Shown: positions 63,888 through 64,000 of the stretch, piece by piece
How positions within the stretch are numbered: the stretch's first letter is position 1
How the letters are laid out: each line of letters begins with the position of its first letter
Assembly (NCBI GenBank): GCA_964528875.1
Contig: CAZGUI010000002.1
Coordinates: 30,524-94,523 of the forward strand
Source of the DNA: Bacteroides_E sp964528875
GTDB lineage: Bacteria; Bacteroidota; Bacteroidia; Bacteroidales; Bacteroidaceae
Direction of reading: 5' to 3'
Length of the DNA stretch: 64,000 bases
The notes under the pieces: generated by a model
Told to the model about the DNA's origin: nothing
Databases searched by the model: none
Seen by the model: the letters and a program-made list of their open reading frames with translations, nothing else
Position numbers and translations under genes: made by a program

Positions 63888-63916
63888 TAGGACTACTCTT
63901 CAGAGTAGTCCTTTTT
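63888..63916 (+). terminator. Hairpin with T tract, possible terminator
   Basis: GGACTACTC-TTCA-GAGTAGTCC is followed by TTTTT. No plus-strand gene ends just before it, so it may serve a short transcript or act on the opposite strand. Confidence 0.55.
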
Positions 63917-63918
63917 AC

Positions 63919-63926
63919 TATCTTTG
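63919..63926 (+). promoter_or_regulatory. -7 box of the last gene
   Basis: TATCTTTG matches TAnnTTTG, 24 bp before the ATG at 63951. Confidence 0.5.
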
Positions 63927-63950
63927 TTTCAATGATGTAAAAATCCAACT

Positions 63951-64000
63951 ATGAAAGAACATTTTGTACAATGGCATCCACTCCACATCTTTTCAAAAGA
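63951..64000 (+). CDS. Start of a gene cut by the window edge
   Basis: The frame opens with MKEHFVQWHPLHIFSK and runs off the end. A -7 box lies 24 bp upstream, so it looks like a true start. Too short to identify. Confidence 0.4.
   Translation, partial: MKEHFVQWHPLHIFSK

Overview
The window reads as the chromosome of a low-GC Bacteroidota, most likely a Bacteroidales species. The support is a SusC/SusD pair with surface lyases, BACON, PCMD, DUF4369 and DUF1573 lipoproteins, S46 dipeptidyl-peptidases, a FeoAB fusion, ribosomal protein S16 with an Ala/Glu tail, and promoters of the Bacteroides type (-33 TTTG, -7 TAnnTTTG) with few recognisable Shine-Dalgarno sites. I cannot name the species.

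Layout. 12-86: tRNA-His. 250-9722 (minus): a probable synthase-dependent exopolysaccharide locus made of an AraC-type regulator, a HEAT-repeat membrane protein, a GT2 synthase, a TPR/YaiO-barrel outer-membrane protein, a DUF4838 lipoprotein and a DUF1573 lipoprotein. 10025-14698 (plus): four tandem regulators with seven-helix membrane domains and AraC-like DNA-binding ends, arranged as a duplicated two-gene cassette. They are divergent from the locus across an array of five AAATYGTA boxes with alternating 32/19-bp spacing. 14847-16454: two membrane-protein genes. 16615-20736: a 4-kb island between perfect 88-bp direct repeats at a tRNA-Cys gene, with a third diverged repeat inside, a decayed integrase fragment, and two pairs of cargo genes (DUF2971 plus a small membrane protein; a PD-(D/E)XK-like nuclease plus a partner). 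20851-25011: iron transport (feoAB and a Cys-rich partner) and tilS. 25400-29385: a biotin-dependent acyl-CoA carboxylase operon behind a cobalamin riboswitch. 29412-36883 (minus): a sulfate uptake, PAPS synthesis and sulfotransferase operon. 37444-39582: SPOR lipoprotein, LysM glucosaminidase and cytidine deaminase. 39803-52684 (minus): an alginate-type polysaccharide utilisation locus with two PL6 and two PL38-like lyases, followed by a broken SDR gene. 53945-64000: two thioredoxins, a DPP11-like and DPP7-like S46 pair, a DUF4369 lipoprotein, an NhaC-type antiporter, rpsP, two small lipoproteins and the start of one more gene.

How parts fit together. The SusCD system would import alginate oligomers cut by the surface and periplasmic lyases, but the reductase gene next to it is broken. 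The cys operon would make PAPS for the sulfotransferase encoded in the same operon. The carboxylase operon would respond to B12, the cofactor of the methylmalonyl-CoA mutase that usually follows propionyl-CoA carboxylation. The four-regulator array and the polysaccharide operon may be one regulatory unit.

Three observations stand out as possibly undescribed: the duplicated membrane-regulator cassette with its box array, the integrase-less tandem tRNA-Cys mini-islands with a candidate defence pair, and a dispersed family of 81-bp elements (three copies), each made of four 22-bp palindromic units with compensatory base changes. All functional statements come from reading the sequence and recalling families; no search was run.
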